Below, piece by piece: positions 16,861-25,952 of a stretch of DNA of 64,000 nt. The stretch is from Halomontanus rarus. Its GTDB lineage: Archaea; Halobacteriota; Halobacteria; Halobacteriales; Natrialbaceae. The notes below the pieces were generated by a model. That model was not told the origin of the DNA. It was given only the letters and a program-made list of their open reading frames with translations, and did no database searches. Numbering within the stretch: the stretch's first letter is position 1; each line of letters starts with the position of its first letter. A program made the position numbers and the translations under genes. The stretch lies in the NCBI RefSeq assembly GCF_029338335.1, contig NZ_CP119796.1. The stretch is one strand, 5' to 3'.

Positions 16861-17541
16861 TCAGTGTTCGATTTCTGTGGGCACGGCGACTCGGACGTAT
16901 CTGGCGACGTCCTGTGGCAACGAGACGGCGTCGTCGAGGTGGGTGGCGCGCGCGGTTACCATTCCGAACGGAGCGACCTCGAGTATCTCGAGTTCCACGC
17001 CGGGTTCGACGCCGTGGTCGGCGAGGTACGAGAGGACCTCGGGGTCGTGGTCTGCGACCTCCTCGACGACGACCGTCGTCCCCTCGTCGAATTCCGTGAT
17101 GGATTTGCCGGTCGGTGCCGCGGGCGGTTCGAGATCGGCACCGGGGATCGGCGAGCCGTGGGGATCGACGTCCGGGTCGCCGAGTGCGGCCGCCACGCGC
17201 GCTTCGAAGTTCTCGCTGATGTGGTGCTCGAGGCGGTCAGCCTCGTCGTGGACCTCCGCCCAGTCGTAGTCTAGGTGTTCGGTGAGGTAGGCTTCGAGCA
17301 ATCGGTGGTGGCGGACGATCTCGATCGCGACGGTCTCTCCTTCGTCGGTCAAGACGACTCCGCGGTACTTCTCTCGGTCGACCAGTCCTCGGTCCTCGAG
17401 TTTCTCGATCATACTGGTGACCGTCGGCGACGTGACGTCGAGTTCCTCGGCGATCTCCGAGGTTTTGATGCGGCCCTCGCGGTCGCGCTGGAGTTGATAG
17501 ATGACCTTGAGGTAGTCTTCCATCACGTCGCTGAGCATCAT
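16861..17541 (-). CDS. DtxR/SirR-family metal-dependent repressor
   Basis: The 226-residue protein has the three parts of DtxR-type regulators. The N-terminal winged helix reads MEDYLKVIYQLQRDREGRIKTSEIAEELDVTSPTVTSMIEKLEDRGLV. The metal-binding dimerisation domain has the key acidic and His residues in VRHHRLLEAYLTEHLDYDWAEVHDEADRLEHHISENFE. A C-terminal FeoA/SH3-like domain follows (about 145-226). Such proteins repress metal-uptake genes when Fe or Mn is plentiful. Two consecutive ATGs (17541, 17538) are possible starts. The gene is divergent from arginase across 92 bp. Confidence 0.9.
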   Translation of the reverse strand: MMLSDVMEDYLKVIYQLQRDREGRIKTSEIAEELDVTSPTVTSMIEKLEDRGLVDREKYRGVVLTDEGETVAIEIVRHHRLLEAYLTEHLDYDWAEVHDEADRLEHHISENFEARVAAALGDPDVDPHGSPIPGADLEPPAAPTGKSITEFDEGTTVVVEEVADHDPEVLSYLADHGVEPGVELEILEVAPFGMVTARATHLDDAVSLPQDVARYVRVAVPTEIEH

Positions 17542-17633
17542 CGTTCGAAGTTTCGGGCCGTCTATTTCTAAATCTTCCGTCGTCGTCCGTAATCGGTCCT
17601 ATCACCTAAACCGGTGTCCCCCGTAGGAGGTGT

Positions 17634-18560
17634 ATGGACCGAACCGTTCGACTCATCGGTGCGCCGATGGACTTCGGGGCGAACCGGCGTGGCGTCGACA
17701 TGGGTCCGTCGGCGATCAGGTACGCCGGACTGGGCGACGAACTCGAGGACGCCGGCGTGACGTGTCTCGACTCGGGTGATCTTCTCGTTCCGCGCGCGGA
17801 GGAACGCGACCCCGACGCCAATCCGCCGCGTCGTGGTGAGGCGAAGTTCCTGCTCGAGGTCGAGGACGTCTGTTCGCGGCTGGCAGACCAGGTCGCGGAG
17901 ACGCTCGCGGAGGGAACGACGCCGCTGGTGCTGGGCGGCGATCACTCGATCGCGATCGGGACGATGGGCGGATCGGCTCGCGACGCCGATCTCGGCGTGA
18001 TCTGGTTCGACGCTCACGCGGACATCAACACCCCCGAGACCTCACCCAGTGGAAACGTCCACGGGATGCCGCTCGCGGCGGTGCTCGGGCGCGGCCTCTT
18101 CGGCGAGTTACCGTGGGCCAACGCGCCTCGCGTCCGAGAAGAATCCGTCGCCTACGTCGGCCTGCGGAGTATCGACGAGCGCGAGCGGGACGCGATTCGC
18201 GACAGCGAGATGACCGCGTTCACGATGTCCGATATCGACGAGCGAGGCATTACGGACGTCGTCGAGGACGCCCTCGCGGTCGCGACCGACGGGACCGACG
18301 GCGTCCACGTCAGTCTCGACCTCGACTGGCTCGATCCCAAGACCGCACCCGGCGTCGGGACCCCGGTCCGCGGCGGTGTCACCTACCGGGAGGCCCACTC
18401 CGCACTCGAGACGGTCTCGGTTCGCGACGAGGCCGAAGACGGCGCAATTGTACGCTCGATGGACGTCGTCGAGGTGAATCCGATTCTGGACGAACACAAC
18501 GAAACAGCGACGCTCGCGACGGAGTTGACCGCGAGTGCGTTCGGGAAGCGAATTTTATAA
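17634..18560 (+). CDS. rocF: Arginase
   Basis: The enzyme hydrolyses L-arginine to ornithine and urea with a binuclear Mn centre. The 308-residue protein carries GGDHS (101-105), WFDAHADINTPETSPSGNVHGMP (about 124-146) and SLDLDWLDPKTAPGVGTPVRGG (the third ligand motif). The NTPETSPSGNVHGMP loop is typical of arginase rather than agmatinase. The word GGAGGTG at 17626-17632 sits only one base from the ATG, too close for a classical ribosome site, so the gene is probably leaderless. It stands alone and is followed by an AT-rich promoter region. Confidence 0.92.
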   Translation: MDRTVRLIGAPMDFGANRRGVDMGPSAIRYAGLGDELEDAGVTCLDSGDLLVPRAEERDPDANPPRRGEAKFLLEVEDVCSRLADQVAETLAEGTTPLVLGGDHSIAIGTMGGSARDADLGVIWFDAHADINTPETSPSGNVHGMPLAAVLGRGLFGELPWANAPRVREESVAYVGLRSIDERERDAIRDSEMTAFTMSDIDERGITDVVEDALAVATDGTDGVHVSLDLDWLDPKTAPGVGTPVRGGVTYREAHSALETVSVRDEAEDGAIVRSMDVVEVNPILDEHNETATLATELTASAFGKRIL

Positions 18561-18688
18561 TCCGACAATGCATTCGGAAATATCTCCCGGTCCGTTCGAC
18601 GGAACGACACATTTTGTATCGTGGTAACAACCAACATTCCGATATCGCTTCCAACACCTTTGTATCGGAGTGTTTCTGACTGTTCAGT
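18561..18688 (+). promoter_or_regulatory. AT-rich leader and promoter of ndh
   Basis: This 128-bp spacer is markedly AT-richer than its surroundings. The word CCTTTGTATC at about 18656-18665 is 24-33 bases before the ndh ATG and is the likely TATA box. Confidence 0.5.
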
Positions 18689-19858
18689 ATGACTGAGAAC
18701 GTCGTCGTTCTCGGTGCCGGATACGCCGGCACCGGAACGGTCGCAAAGCTCCAGTCGGAGCTCGACGATGATGCACGAATCACCTGGATCTCGGAGACGG
18801 ACTATCACCTCGTTTTACACGAAGCACACCGCGTCGTTCGTGACCCGGACGTTCGATCTGACATCACTGTCCCCGTTCACGAAATCACCGATCCCAGCAC
18901 CCGATTCGTTCAGGACCGCGTCACGGGCCTCGACACCGACGATCAGGTCGTCGAACTCGAGGACGGAGACGACGTCGAGTACGACTACGTACTGGTCGGC
19001 CTCGGCAGTTCGACGGCCTACTACGGCATTCCCGGACTCGCAGAGCACTCGCTCACGCTGAAGAGCCTCGACGACGCCCTCGAGATTCACGATCAGGTCA
19101 AGACCGCCAGTCAGGAGGCCACCCGCGGCGAGCCGGCGCAGGTCGTCATCGGCGGCGCCGGACTCTCGGGTATCCAGACCGCCGGCGAGATCGCCGAATT
19201 CCGCGACGAACACCGCGCGCCGATCGACATCCACCTCGTCGAGGCGCTCGACGAAATCTTCCCGGGTAACGACCCCGAAATCCAGCAGGCGCTTCGCGAC
19301 CTGCTCGAGGAAGCGGGCGTCCAGATCCACACCGACGACCCGATCACGGAAGCCGAGGACGGCGTCATCAACTTCGACGAGGGCGAACCCCTCGAGTACG
19401 ACGTCTTCGTCTGGACCGGCGGCATCACCGGCCGCGAGGCCTTCGACGGGACCGACCTCGAGAACGAGCACAACCGTCTGAACACGGAGGCGAACTTCCA
19501 GACCTCCGACGAGCGCGTGTTCGCCATCGGCGACTCGGCGATCATCGATCAGGGCGACATGCCCGCGCCGCCGACGGCGCAGGCCGCCTGGCAGGCCGCA
19601 GAGGTCGCCGGCGAGAACATCGCCCGTGCGATCGAAAACCGTCCGCTGAAGACCTGGGAGTTCGAGGACAAGGGGACCGTCATCTCCGTCGGCGAGGAGG
19701 CCGTCGCCCACGAAGTCAAACCGGCGTTCGGCATCTCCCTGCCCGTCGACACCTTCGGCGGCTTCCCGGCGAAGAACCTGAAGAAGATGATCGCCGCACG
19801 CTGGCTCGCCGACATCACGTCCTGGAACCGCGCGCGCAAGTCCTGGTCGTCGCTGTAG
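18689..19858 (+). CDS. ndh: Type II NADH dehydrogenase-like FAD oxidoreductase
   Basis: The 389-residue flavoprotein probably feeds electrons from NADH to the quinone pool without pumping ions. The FAD-binding GxGxxG reads VVVLGAGYAGTGTV (4-17), the NAD-binding motif VVIGGAGLSGIQTAGEIAEF is near 153-172, and the second FAD motif is RVFAIGDSAII near 275. The C-terminal region (FGGFPAKNLKKMIAARWLADITSW) is amphipathic, as in membrane-attached NDH-2 proteins. Close relatives include sulfide:quinone oxidoreductases, but the paired catalytic cysteines of those enzymes are missing. Confidence 0.87.
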   Translation: MTENVVVLGAGYAGTGTVAKLQSELDDDARITWISETDYHLVLHEAHRVVRDPDVRSDITVPVHEITDPSTRFVQDRVTGLDTDDQVVELEDGDDVEYDYVLVGLGSSTAYYGIPGLAEHSLTLKSLDDALEIHDQVKTASQEATRGEPAQVVIGGAGLSGIQTAGEIAEFRDEHRAPIDIHLVEALDEIFPGNDPEIQQALRDLLEEAGVQIHTDDPITEAEDGVINFDEGEPLEYDVFVWTGGITGREAFDGTDLENEHNRLNTEANFQTSDERVFAIGDSAIIDQGDMPAPPTAQAAWQAAEVAGENIARAIENRPLKTWEFEDKGTVISVGEEAVAHEVKPAFGISLPVDTFGGFPAKNLKKMIAARWLADITSWNRARKSWSSL

Positions 19859-19949
19859 CCGACCTCGATCGGTCGCGATACGATCGCGACGACGAACCGA
19901 GACTCGAGACGACATAACACGACACGATGGCGCCCTAACTCTCCGTTCT

Positions 19950-20495
19950 ATGTCTACGACCTGTTCCCTCCTCGAGTGTGGTACACACCATCCGCTGGTA
20001 CTCGCGGGATTCGAGAATCACGCTCGCGAGTGGCTCGCCGCCGCGAGCGGCCCCTGGCAGTACCTCCTCGTGTTCGCCCTCGCAGCGACCCCGTGGCTCG
20101 AGATTCTGATCGTGATCCCGATCGGCGTCGCGCTCGATCTCGATCCGGTCGCCGTCGCCGCCGTCGCGTTCGCCGGGAACGTGGTTCCGATCTACCTCAT
20201 CGTCACGCTCTTCGATCGAATTTCTACATGGCTGGCGCGCCGCCGAGACGACGACGACGAGCGGTCGGCTCGCAGCGCTCGAGCGAAACGCATCTGGCGG
20301 TCCTACGGGCTCCCCGGACTCGCGCTCGCGGCCCCGATCCTGACCGGCGTCCACCTCGCCGCGGTCCTCGCGATGGGACTCGGCGCTCGGAAGCGAGCGA
20401 CGCTCGGTTGGATGACACTGAGTATCGCGCTGTGGACCGTCGTCATCACGGTCGTCTCGGTGACCGGGGTTTCGGTTCTCGAGGGCTGGGTGTAG
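19950..20495 (+). CDS. Small multi-drug export-family membrane protein (COG2426)
   Basis: The 181-residue protein has four or five predicted membrane helices: PWQYLLVFALAATPWLEILIVIPIGVAL, PVAVAAVAFAGNVVPIYLIVTLF, GLPGLALAAPILTGVHLAAVLAMGL and LSIALWTVVITVVSVTGV. The cytoplasmic loop is charged (RRRDDDDERSARSARAKRIWRSYG). The repeated P-x-x-E/P-I-L pattern in the first helix pair and the inverted-repeat layout match the family annotated as putative small multi-drug export protein. The transported substrate is not established. It converges with the acyltransferase gene. Confidence 0.8.
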   Translation: MSTTCSLLECGTHHPLVLAGFENHAREWLAAASGPWQYLLVFALAATPWLEILIVIPIGVALDLDPVAVAAVAFAGNVVPIYLIVTLFDRISTWLARRRDDDDERSARSARAKRIWRSYGLPGLALAAPILTGVHLAAVLAMGLGARKRATLGWMTLSIALWTVVITVVSVTGVSVLEGWV

Positions 20496-20554
20496 CGTCT
20501 CCGGTGGCCGGCCGATCGAACGCGGCCTCGACCGTGACGAACTCGGCGGCGGCG

Positions 20555-21118
20555 TCACTCCGCCGTTTCGTCGGTCCGCGAGCCCATCGGTTCCGCCGGG
20601 ACTCCCGCGACGGTCTCGCCGGGAGCCACGTCCCGCGTCACGAGCGAGTTCGCGGCCACGCTGGCCTCCGCGCCGATTTCGACACCGGGCAGTACGATCG
20701 CACCCGCGCCGATCATCGCCCGCTCGCCGACGACGACCTCGCCGGTGCGGTACTCGTCCTGGAGGAACTCGTGGCACAGCAGCGTGGCGTCGTAGCCGAC
20801 GATCGCCCCCTCACCGACGGTGATCAGGTTCGGCCAGAAGACGTCCGGCGTGGCCTCGAGTCCCCACGAGACGCCCGGGCCAACCGTCGCGCCGAGTCGG
20901 CGGAGGAGCCAGCGTTTGAGCCGGAGACTCGGCGAGATGCGGATCAGCCACACCGCGACGTAGTTGATCGCGACGCGAACCGGGTGGCGGGCGCTCGGCC
21001 AGTGGGCCAGTGAGTTCGCCGGGCCGGGGGTCGCGTGGCGGCGCACCCGGTCGTGTCTCGAGTGCGACGGTGGGGTGTCGTCGGGGTCGGAGCCGAGGTC
21101 GGGATCGGAGTCGGTCAC
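20555..21118 (-). CDS. Hexapeptide-repeat acyltransferase
   Basis: The 187-residue protein has the left-handed beta-helix repeats of serine acetyltransferase/maltose acetyltransferase relatives. Examples are TVGPGVSWGLEATPDVFWPNLITVGEGAIVGYD and VVVGERAMIGAGAIVLPGVEIGAEASVAANSLVTRDV, ending PGETVAGVPAEP. An amphipathic or membrane-associating helix region (VAINYVAVWLIRISPSLRLKRWLLRRLG) precedes the helix and suggests a lipid or sugar acceptor near the membrane. The only suitable start is GTG 21118. The acceptor cannot be identified. Confidence 0.82.
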   Translation of the reverse strand: MTDSDPDLGSDPDDTPPSHSRHDRVRRHATPGPANSLAHWPSARHPVRVAINYVAVWLIRISPSLRLKRWLLRRLGATVGPGVSWGLEATPDVFWPNLITVGEGAIVGYDATLLCHEFLQDEYRTGEVVVGERAMIGAGAIVLPGVEIGAEASVAANSLVTRDVAPGETVAGVPAEPMGSRTDETAE

Positions 21119-21338
21119 TGCTCGAGAGATGCTCTCGCCGCGAGCAAAGGTCTAGCGGTTCCTACGCTCGCGGCCGGCCGGATCGTCTCGTTCGACGCGG
21201 TCGAGACGACCTGCGTGTGCGGCGCTGACACTGTGCTCTCTATTCTGGGAGCGGGGCACTGTAGTGGAACGCGTATCCATCCTCCCGCGAAACTCGAATC
21301 ACCCCTCCGTCCGACCGATGCGGACGAGTACGACGTGT

Positions 21339-22688
21339 TCAGTCGCTTCGGAGTTCGTCCATGTGATCGATCCGCCGCTGGACGAGGTCCGCTTTGCCGA
21401 TGTCGTGGCGCATGTGCAGGCCCTCCTCGCCCGCGACGGCCAGCGCGTCCTCGGCGATCTCCTCGGCGTCGGCGATCGAGTCGGCGACGCCGACGACGGC
21501 GAACGATCGCGACGTAGTCGTGTAGATGCCGTCCTCGCGTGCGTCCACGCTGGCGTAGTAGAGCAGTGCGTCCCCGGCGCTCTCTCGCGGGCCCTGCCCG
21601 CTCGAGTCTTCCGCGGCGCCCACGGTGCGCGCCACGCTCTCCTCGTCCACTCGTACCTTCGCACCTGCCTCGGGGTCCGTGGGATACCCCTTCGGGACGG
21701 CGTACTTGCAGACCGTCGCCTGCTCGGCGAACTCGAGTTCCGGCACCGACTCGCCGTTGCGGGCCGCGACGAGGACGTCGAGGAAGTCCGTCTCGAGGAC
21801 CGGCAGCGTGTTCATCGCCTCGGGGTCGCCGAAGCGGGCGTTGAACTCGACCACCTTCGGTCCCTCCGCAGTCAACATGAACTGCCCGTAGAGGATCCCC
21901 TTGTACCCCTCGAGGGCGTCCACCGTGGCCTCGACGATCGAGACGGCCTCGTCGTAGTCGTCGGCGGTCATGAACGGCAGTTCTCGGGTCGCGTCGCTAT
22001 ACGATCCCATGCCGCCGGTGTTGGGTCCTTCGTCGCCCTCGTAGGCGCGTTTGTGGTCTTGGACGGCCGGTGCGGTTTCGACGGAGCCGTTGGCGACGAC
22101 CGCCTGGACCGTGATCTCCTCGCCGATCAGGCGCTCCTCGAGGACGATCCGGTCGTACGCCGACTCGCGGATGTACTCCTTGCCCTCCTCGGGCGTGACC
22201 TGGTCGCCGATGACCTTGACGCCCTTGCCGCCCGTGAGTCCGGCGGGCTTGATCACGAGGTCGCCGTCGTACTCGTCGATGTACTCGCAGGCGGCCTCGG
22301 GATCGTCGAAGGTCTCGTAGTCCGGACAGCCCGGAATGTCGTGTTCGGTCATGAACCGCCGCTGGAAGGCCTTGTCCGTCTCGATACGGGCCTCGGCCTG
22401 GCGCGGTCCGAACGCGTAGACGCCGGCGGTCTCGAGGGCGTCGACGACGCCCTCGGCGAGGGGCGCTTCGGGGCCAACGACGGCGATCGTCGCGTCGACG
22501 TTCTCGGCGTAGTCGACGACGGCCTCGGGGTCGGTCGTCTCGAGGGTCTCGAACTCGGTCGCGAGTTCGGCGATACCGGGGTTGCGGTTGCCCGCGCAGG
22601 CGTACAGGTCGGCCTCGCTGTCCGCGAGCGCGCGAGCGATAGCGTGTTCTCGCCCGCCGCCGCCGATCAGCAGCACGATCTCTCGCAT
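21339..22688 (-). CDS. purD: Phosphoribosylamine-glycine ligase (GAR synthetase)
   Basis: PurD catalyses the second step of purine synthesis, joining glycine to phosphoribosylamine with ATP. The 449-residue protein starts MREIVLLIGGGGREHAIARAL, the expected N-terminal Rossmann motif. ATP-grasp motifs follow: VIKPAGLTGGKGVKVIGD, IVLEERLIGEEITVQAVV, GPNTGGMGSYS and VVEFNARFGDPEAMNTLPVLE. The frame is open 92 codons upstream without PurD-like sequence. A short insertion (EDSSGQGPRESAGDALLYY, near residue 385) is an acidic loop. No other purine genes are adjacent. Confidence 0.96.
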   Translation of the reverse strand: MREIVLLIGGGGREHAIARALADSEADLYACAGNRNPGIAELATEFETLETTDPEAVVDYAENVDATIAVVGPEAPLAEGVVDALETAGVYAFGPRQAEARIETDKAFQRRFMTEHDIPGCPDYETFDDPEAACEYIDEYDGDLVIKPAGLTGGKGVKVIGDQVTPEEGKEYIRESAYDRIVLEERLIGEEITVQAVVANGSVETAPAVQDHKRAYEGDEGPNTGGMGSYSDATRELPFMTADDYDEAVSIVEATVDALEGYKGILYGQFMLTAEGPKVVEFNARFGDPEAMNTLPVLETDFLDVLVAARNGESVPELEFAEQATVCKYAVPKGYPTDPEAGAKVRVDEESVARTVGAAEDSSGQGPRESAGDALLYYASVDAREDGIYTTTSRSFAVVGVADSIADAEEIAEDALAVAGEEGLHMRHDIGKADLVQRRIDHMDELRSD

Positions 22689-22970
22689 GGTCGAAATCGG
22701 TACGCACGGTAGTGTAAACGTTACCCTTTCTCGATCCGAAGATAGGCACGTTCGTGCACTGTTTCGGCTCGCCGGACTCGACCGCTTCGTTTCGACCACT
22801 CGCCGATGTTGGCAGCCCCTGATCCGAAACCGGGCCCGCTCTTCCTGAGCCCGGACGTTCTTAACGACGGCGAGCGAAGCGCGTCTGAAACGGTACTGCG
22901 ATCGACGACCGTCGACCCGCAATCGGCGAGTCGATCCGCGCCAACCGTCGCCGAAGTTACACAAACAGGG

Positions 22971-24173
22971 ATGACTGACAACACGTGGACCGTTCCGGAA
23001 CCCGAACTGCTCGAGCGCGTCCGAGAGCGACTCGAGGGCGAGTCCCGGCAGGAGAACGAGGGCGCGACGGCCGTCCTCGCGACGCTCGTCGACGTCGAGG
23101 GCAACGCCTACCGCCGTCCCGGAGCGAAGCTCCTGTTCGACGCCGACGGCGAGGGGATCGGGGCCATCACCGCCGGCTGTCTCGAGGACGAACTCCGGAC
23201 GGCCGCGGCGACGGTCCGCGAGACGGGGCGACCGCGACTCGTGAGCTACGATCTGCGGGAGGGCGAGGAGTCGGCGTCGGACGTCTGGGGGCTCGGCGTC
23301 GGCTGTAACGGCCGCCTCGAAATTCTGCTAGAACCGCTCGCGGAGAGCCTTCGACCCGCGGTGACGGCGTTCGACGAGGGTCGCGACGTAGCGGTTTGCA
23401 CCGTGCTCGCCGACGACGGCCCGCTCGAGCGCGGCGATCGTGCCTCCTATTACCCCGACGCCGGCGAGAGAAACGGGCGGTTCGACGTTCTCGACGGCGA
23501 CCCGGCGGACTGGCCGACCGATGCGCTCGAACGGCCCGCACGGGACCTCGTCGACCGAGGACGGGGAACGCGACTCGAGCGAACCCTCGAGAGCGGCCGT
23601 CAACTCGAGGTGTTCGTCGACGGCCTCGCCGCCCAGCCCGAACTCGTGGTCTGTGGAACCGGCCACGACGTGGCTCCGGTCGTCGAGCTGGCAGCCGCCG
23701 AGTTCCGCGTCACGGTGGTCGGCTTTCGAGGTGCCGTCGACCTCGACGAACGGTTCCCCGACGCCGACCGGACGGTGACGACCTCACCCGCGCGACTTCG
23801 TGACGCGCTCGAACTCGACGACCGAACGCACGCGGTCGTCATGACGCACAACTTCGTGGACGACCGGCTGGCGGTCGACGAGCTCCTCCGCTCGCCCGCG
23901 CCGTACGTCGGGTTGCTGGGGCCACGCGAGCGATTCGAGGAGATGCGAGCGGCGTTCGAGCGGGAGGGCCGGCAGTTCGCGGCGTCCGAACTCGAGCGCC
24001 TCTACACGCCGATCGGGCTCGACCTCGGCAGCGGCTCGCCCTACGGCATCGCCCACAGTATCGTCGCGGAGGTGCTGGCGGTCGCGAACGGTCGCGATCC
24101 GGGCCATCTGTCGGCCCGCGACGGCCCGATCCACGAGCGGATCGACGCGACCGACGACGATGGCCGCTCGTAG
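22971..24173 (+). CDS. XdhC/CoxI-family molybdoenzyme maturation factor
   Basis: XdhC-type proteins bind the molybdenum cofactor and help insert the sulfurated cofactor into molybdenum hydroxylases. The 400-residue protein has the N-terminal family block (AVLATLVDVEGNAYRRPGAKLL, ITAGCLEDELRTAA, WGLGVGCNGRLEILLEPL) with its Cys residues. The C-terminal Rossmann domain reads VVCGTGHDVAPVVELAA...VTVVGFRG and ends YTPIGLDLGSGSPYGIAHSIVAEVLAVANGR. ATG 22971 is preferred because the longer frame starts in the divergent purD promoter. It sits 166 bp before the 2Fe-2S subunit gene and belongs functionally with it. Confidence 0.9.
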   Translation: MTDNTWTVPEPELLERVRERLEGESRQENEGATAVLATLVDVEGNAYRRPGAKLLFDADGEGIGAITAGCLEDELRTAAATVRETGRPRLVSYDLREGEESASDVWGLGVGCNGRLEILLEPLAESLRPAVTAFDEGRDVAVCTVLADDGPLERGDRASYYPDAGERNGRFDVLDGDPADWPTDALERPARDLVDRGRGTRLERTLESGRQLEVFVDGLAAQPELVVCGTGHDVAPVVELAAAEFRVTVVGFRGAVDLDERFPDADRTVTTSPARLRDALELDDRTHAVVMTHNFVDDRLAVDELLRSPAPYVGLLGPRERFEEMRAAFEREGRQFAASELERLYTPIGLDLGSGSPYGIAHSIVAEVLAVANGRDPGHLSARDGPIHERIDATDDDGRS

Positions 24174-24339
24174 TCTGTCCGACTGCAGGCTCGACTCGAC
24201 ACCGCGAGTTCCGATCCCGGCCGTTCCGTACCCCTACCAAACTGTAATGTAGGTTCGTGCTGTGTGCCAGCACGAGACGAACAGGGTCGAGAATTCGTCG
24301 CTCGAGGGGACGACGGTCGACCCGAATCATCAACGAACT

Positions 24340-24885
24340 ATGGCAACACACGACATCGAACTCACGGTAAACGAGACGGAGGTGGAACTGACCGTCGACT
24401 CGCGGACGTTGCTCGTCCACGCGCTGCGCGACGAACTGGGATACACCGGCCCCAAGGTCGGCTGCGAGAGCAGCAAGTGCGGGGCGTGTACGGTCGAACT
24501 CGACGGCGACGCCGTCAAATCCTGTACGGTGCTTGCCGTGCAGACCGACGGCGCGTCCGTGAGGACGGTCGAGGGATTCGCCGGCGAGGACGGCGAACTC
24601 CACCCCATACAGGAACAGTTCAGCGCCGAACACGGCCTCCAGTGTGGCTACTGCACACCCGGGATGGTGACGACGACGAAACACTTGCTCGAGTCCAATC
24701 CCGACCCCTCTCGCGAGGAGATCCGGAAGGCGCTCAAGGGGAACATCTGTCGGTGTACCGGCTACCAGAACGTCGTCGACGCCGTCGAGTCGGCCGCTGC
24801 GGCGCTGGCGCCGGCGGAGAGCGAGGGCGAATCCGGCGATGGAGCGGACCTTCGAACCGACTACCCGACGCCGGGGGAGGACTGA
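24340..24885 (+). CDS. Molybdenum hydroxylase small subunit (2Fe-2S)
   Basis: This electron-transfer subunit carries two [2Fe-2S] clusters. The 181-residue protein has the plant-ferredoxin-type motif GCESSKCGACTVELDGDAVKSC and the helical-domain motif QCGYCTPGM followed by CRCTGY, so all eight cluster cysteines are present. It corresponds to CoxS/CutC/XdhC-small-type subunits. The start ATG follows a 26-codon non-homologous upstream extension. The C-terminal 25 residues are acidic. The FAD subunit gene begins 6 bases after the stop. Confidence 0.95.
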   Translation: MATHDIELTVNETEVELTVDSRTLLVHALRDELGYTGPKVGCESSKCGACTVELDGDAVKSCTVLAVQTDGASVRTVEGFAGEDGELHPIQEQFSAEHGLQCGYCTPGMVTTTKHLLESNPDPSREEIRKALKGNICRCTGYQNVVDAVESAAAALAPAESEGESGDGADLRTDYPTPGED

Positions 24886-24891
24886 GACGAG

Positions 24892-25830
24892 ATGTTCCCG
24901 CCCCAGTTCGACTACCATCGCGCCTCGAGTGTCGACGACGCGCTCGAGTTACTCGACCGCCACAGCGACGACGACCCGCGCATTCTCGCCGGCGGCCACA
25001 GTCTGCTTCCGGACCTGAAGAACGGACGAGCGAGTCCGAGAGCGCTCGTGGATATCGGTGAGATAGACGCGCTCCGGGGGATCGAGAGCGGTGCCGACGT
25101 CGAGTCTGACGTCGACTCCGGCGCCGACGAAACGGTGATCGGCGCGCTCACCACGTACGCGGACATCCTCGAGTCCGACCGCCTCCAGCGGCACGCACCG
25201 GTGCTCACCGACGCGACGAGCGTCCTCGCGGATCTGCAGATCCGCAACCGGGGCACCATCGGCGGCAACCTCACGGCGGCCGAGCCGGGGGCCGATCTGC
25301 CGGCCGCGACCCTCGCCGCCGACGCGACGGTTCGCGTGCGAGGGCCCGACGGCGAGCGAGCGATCGACGCCGCGGCGTTCCTCGGGGGCGACGGGTCCGA
25401 GCCGGCGCTTCGCGAACCGGAACTGGTGACGGAGGTTCGCGTCCCCCACGTCGAAGCCGGCGGCTACGCCAAGAAGACCCACCCCGCCTCGGGGTACGCG
25501 ATGGTCGGCGTCGCGGCCGTCCTCGAGACCGACGACGGGACGATCACCGACGCCCGCGTCGCGGCGACCGGCGTCCTCGAGCGCGCCGTTCGGCTCGCCG
25601 CCGTCGAAGACGCGCTCGTCGGCGCACGCGTCGAGAGCGAGACGGTCGAGACGGCCGCCGAACGCGCCGGCGAGACTATCGATCCGGCAGACGCGCGATC
25701 GGACGACCACGCCTCGGGCGAGTTTCGCGTGCACCTCCTCTCGACGTACGCGGAGCGGGCGCTCGAGCGGGCGGTCGATCGGGTAGCCGCCGGTGCTGGC
25801 GGGACCGGGACGGCGGGTGATCTCGAATGA
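24892..25830 (+). CDS. Molybdenum hydroxylase medium subunit (FAD)
   Basis: The FAD-binding subunit passes electrons from the Fe-S clusters to the acceptor. The 312-residue protein shows both FAD motifs of the CoxM/CutM family: ILAGGHSLLPDLKNGRASP (about 35-53) and TIGGNLTAAEPGADLPAA (about 122-139). The C-terminal CO dehydrogenase flavoprotein domain contains GYAKKTHPASGYAMVGVAAVLE. The last bases overlap the next short frame as ATGA (25827-25830). Confidence 0.94.
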   Translation: MFPPQFDYHRASSVDDALELLDRHSDDDPRILAGGHSLLPDLKNGRASPRALVDIGEIDALRGIESGADVESDVDSGADETVIGALTTYADILESDRLQRHAPVLTDATSVLADLQIRNRGTIGGNLTAAEPGADLPAATLAADATVRVRGPDGERAIDAAAFLGGDGSEPALREPELVTEVRVPHVEAGGYAKKTHPASGYAMVGVAAVLETDDGTITDARVAATGVLERAVRLAAVEDALVGARVESETVETAAERAGETIDPADARSDDHASGEFRVHLLSTYAERALERAVDRVAAGAGGTGTAGDLE

Positions 25831-25952
25831 CCGACCACACCGCGTTCGACGGGCCGATCGTCGTCGAGGACGAGCGGGTGCCCGCGGATCCGGTCCCTGC
25901 GGACCGACAGATTGCGACCCGTCTCGAGGCGGCGATGGAGGTGACGGGATGA
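25827..25952 (+). CDS. Candidate 41-aa small protein inside the molybdenum hydroxylase operon
   Basis: The frame starts at ATG 25827, overlapping the FAD-subunit stop as ATGA, and its TGA (25950-25952) overlaps the ATG of the large subunit as ATGA. The peptide begins MTDHTAFDGPIVVEDERVPAD and ends RQIATRLEAAMEVTG. It is acidic, with a proline-containing strand-like front and an amphipathic C-terminal helix. No family is recognised. Four-base coupling on both sides is the usual sign of a translated operon gene, and it could be a small assembly or regulatory component. Confidence 0.7.
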   Translation: MTDHTAFDGPIVVEDERVPADPVPADRQIATRLEAAMEVTG

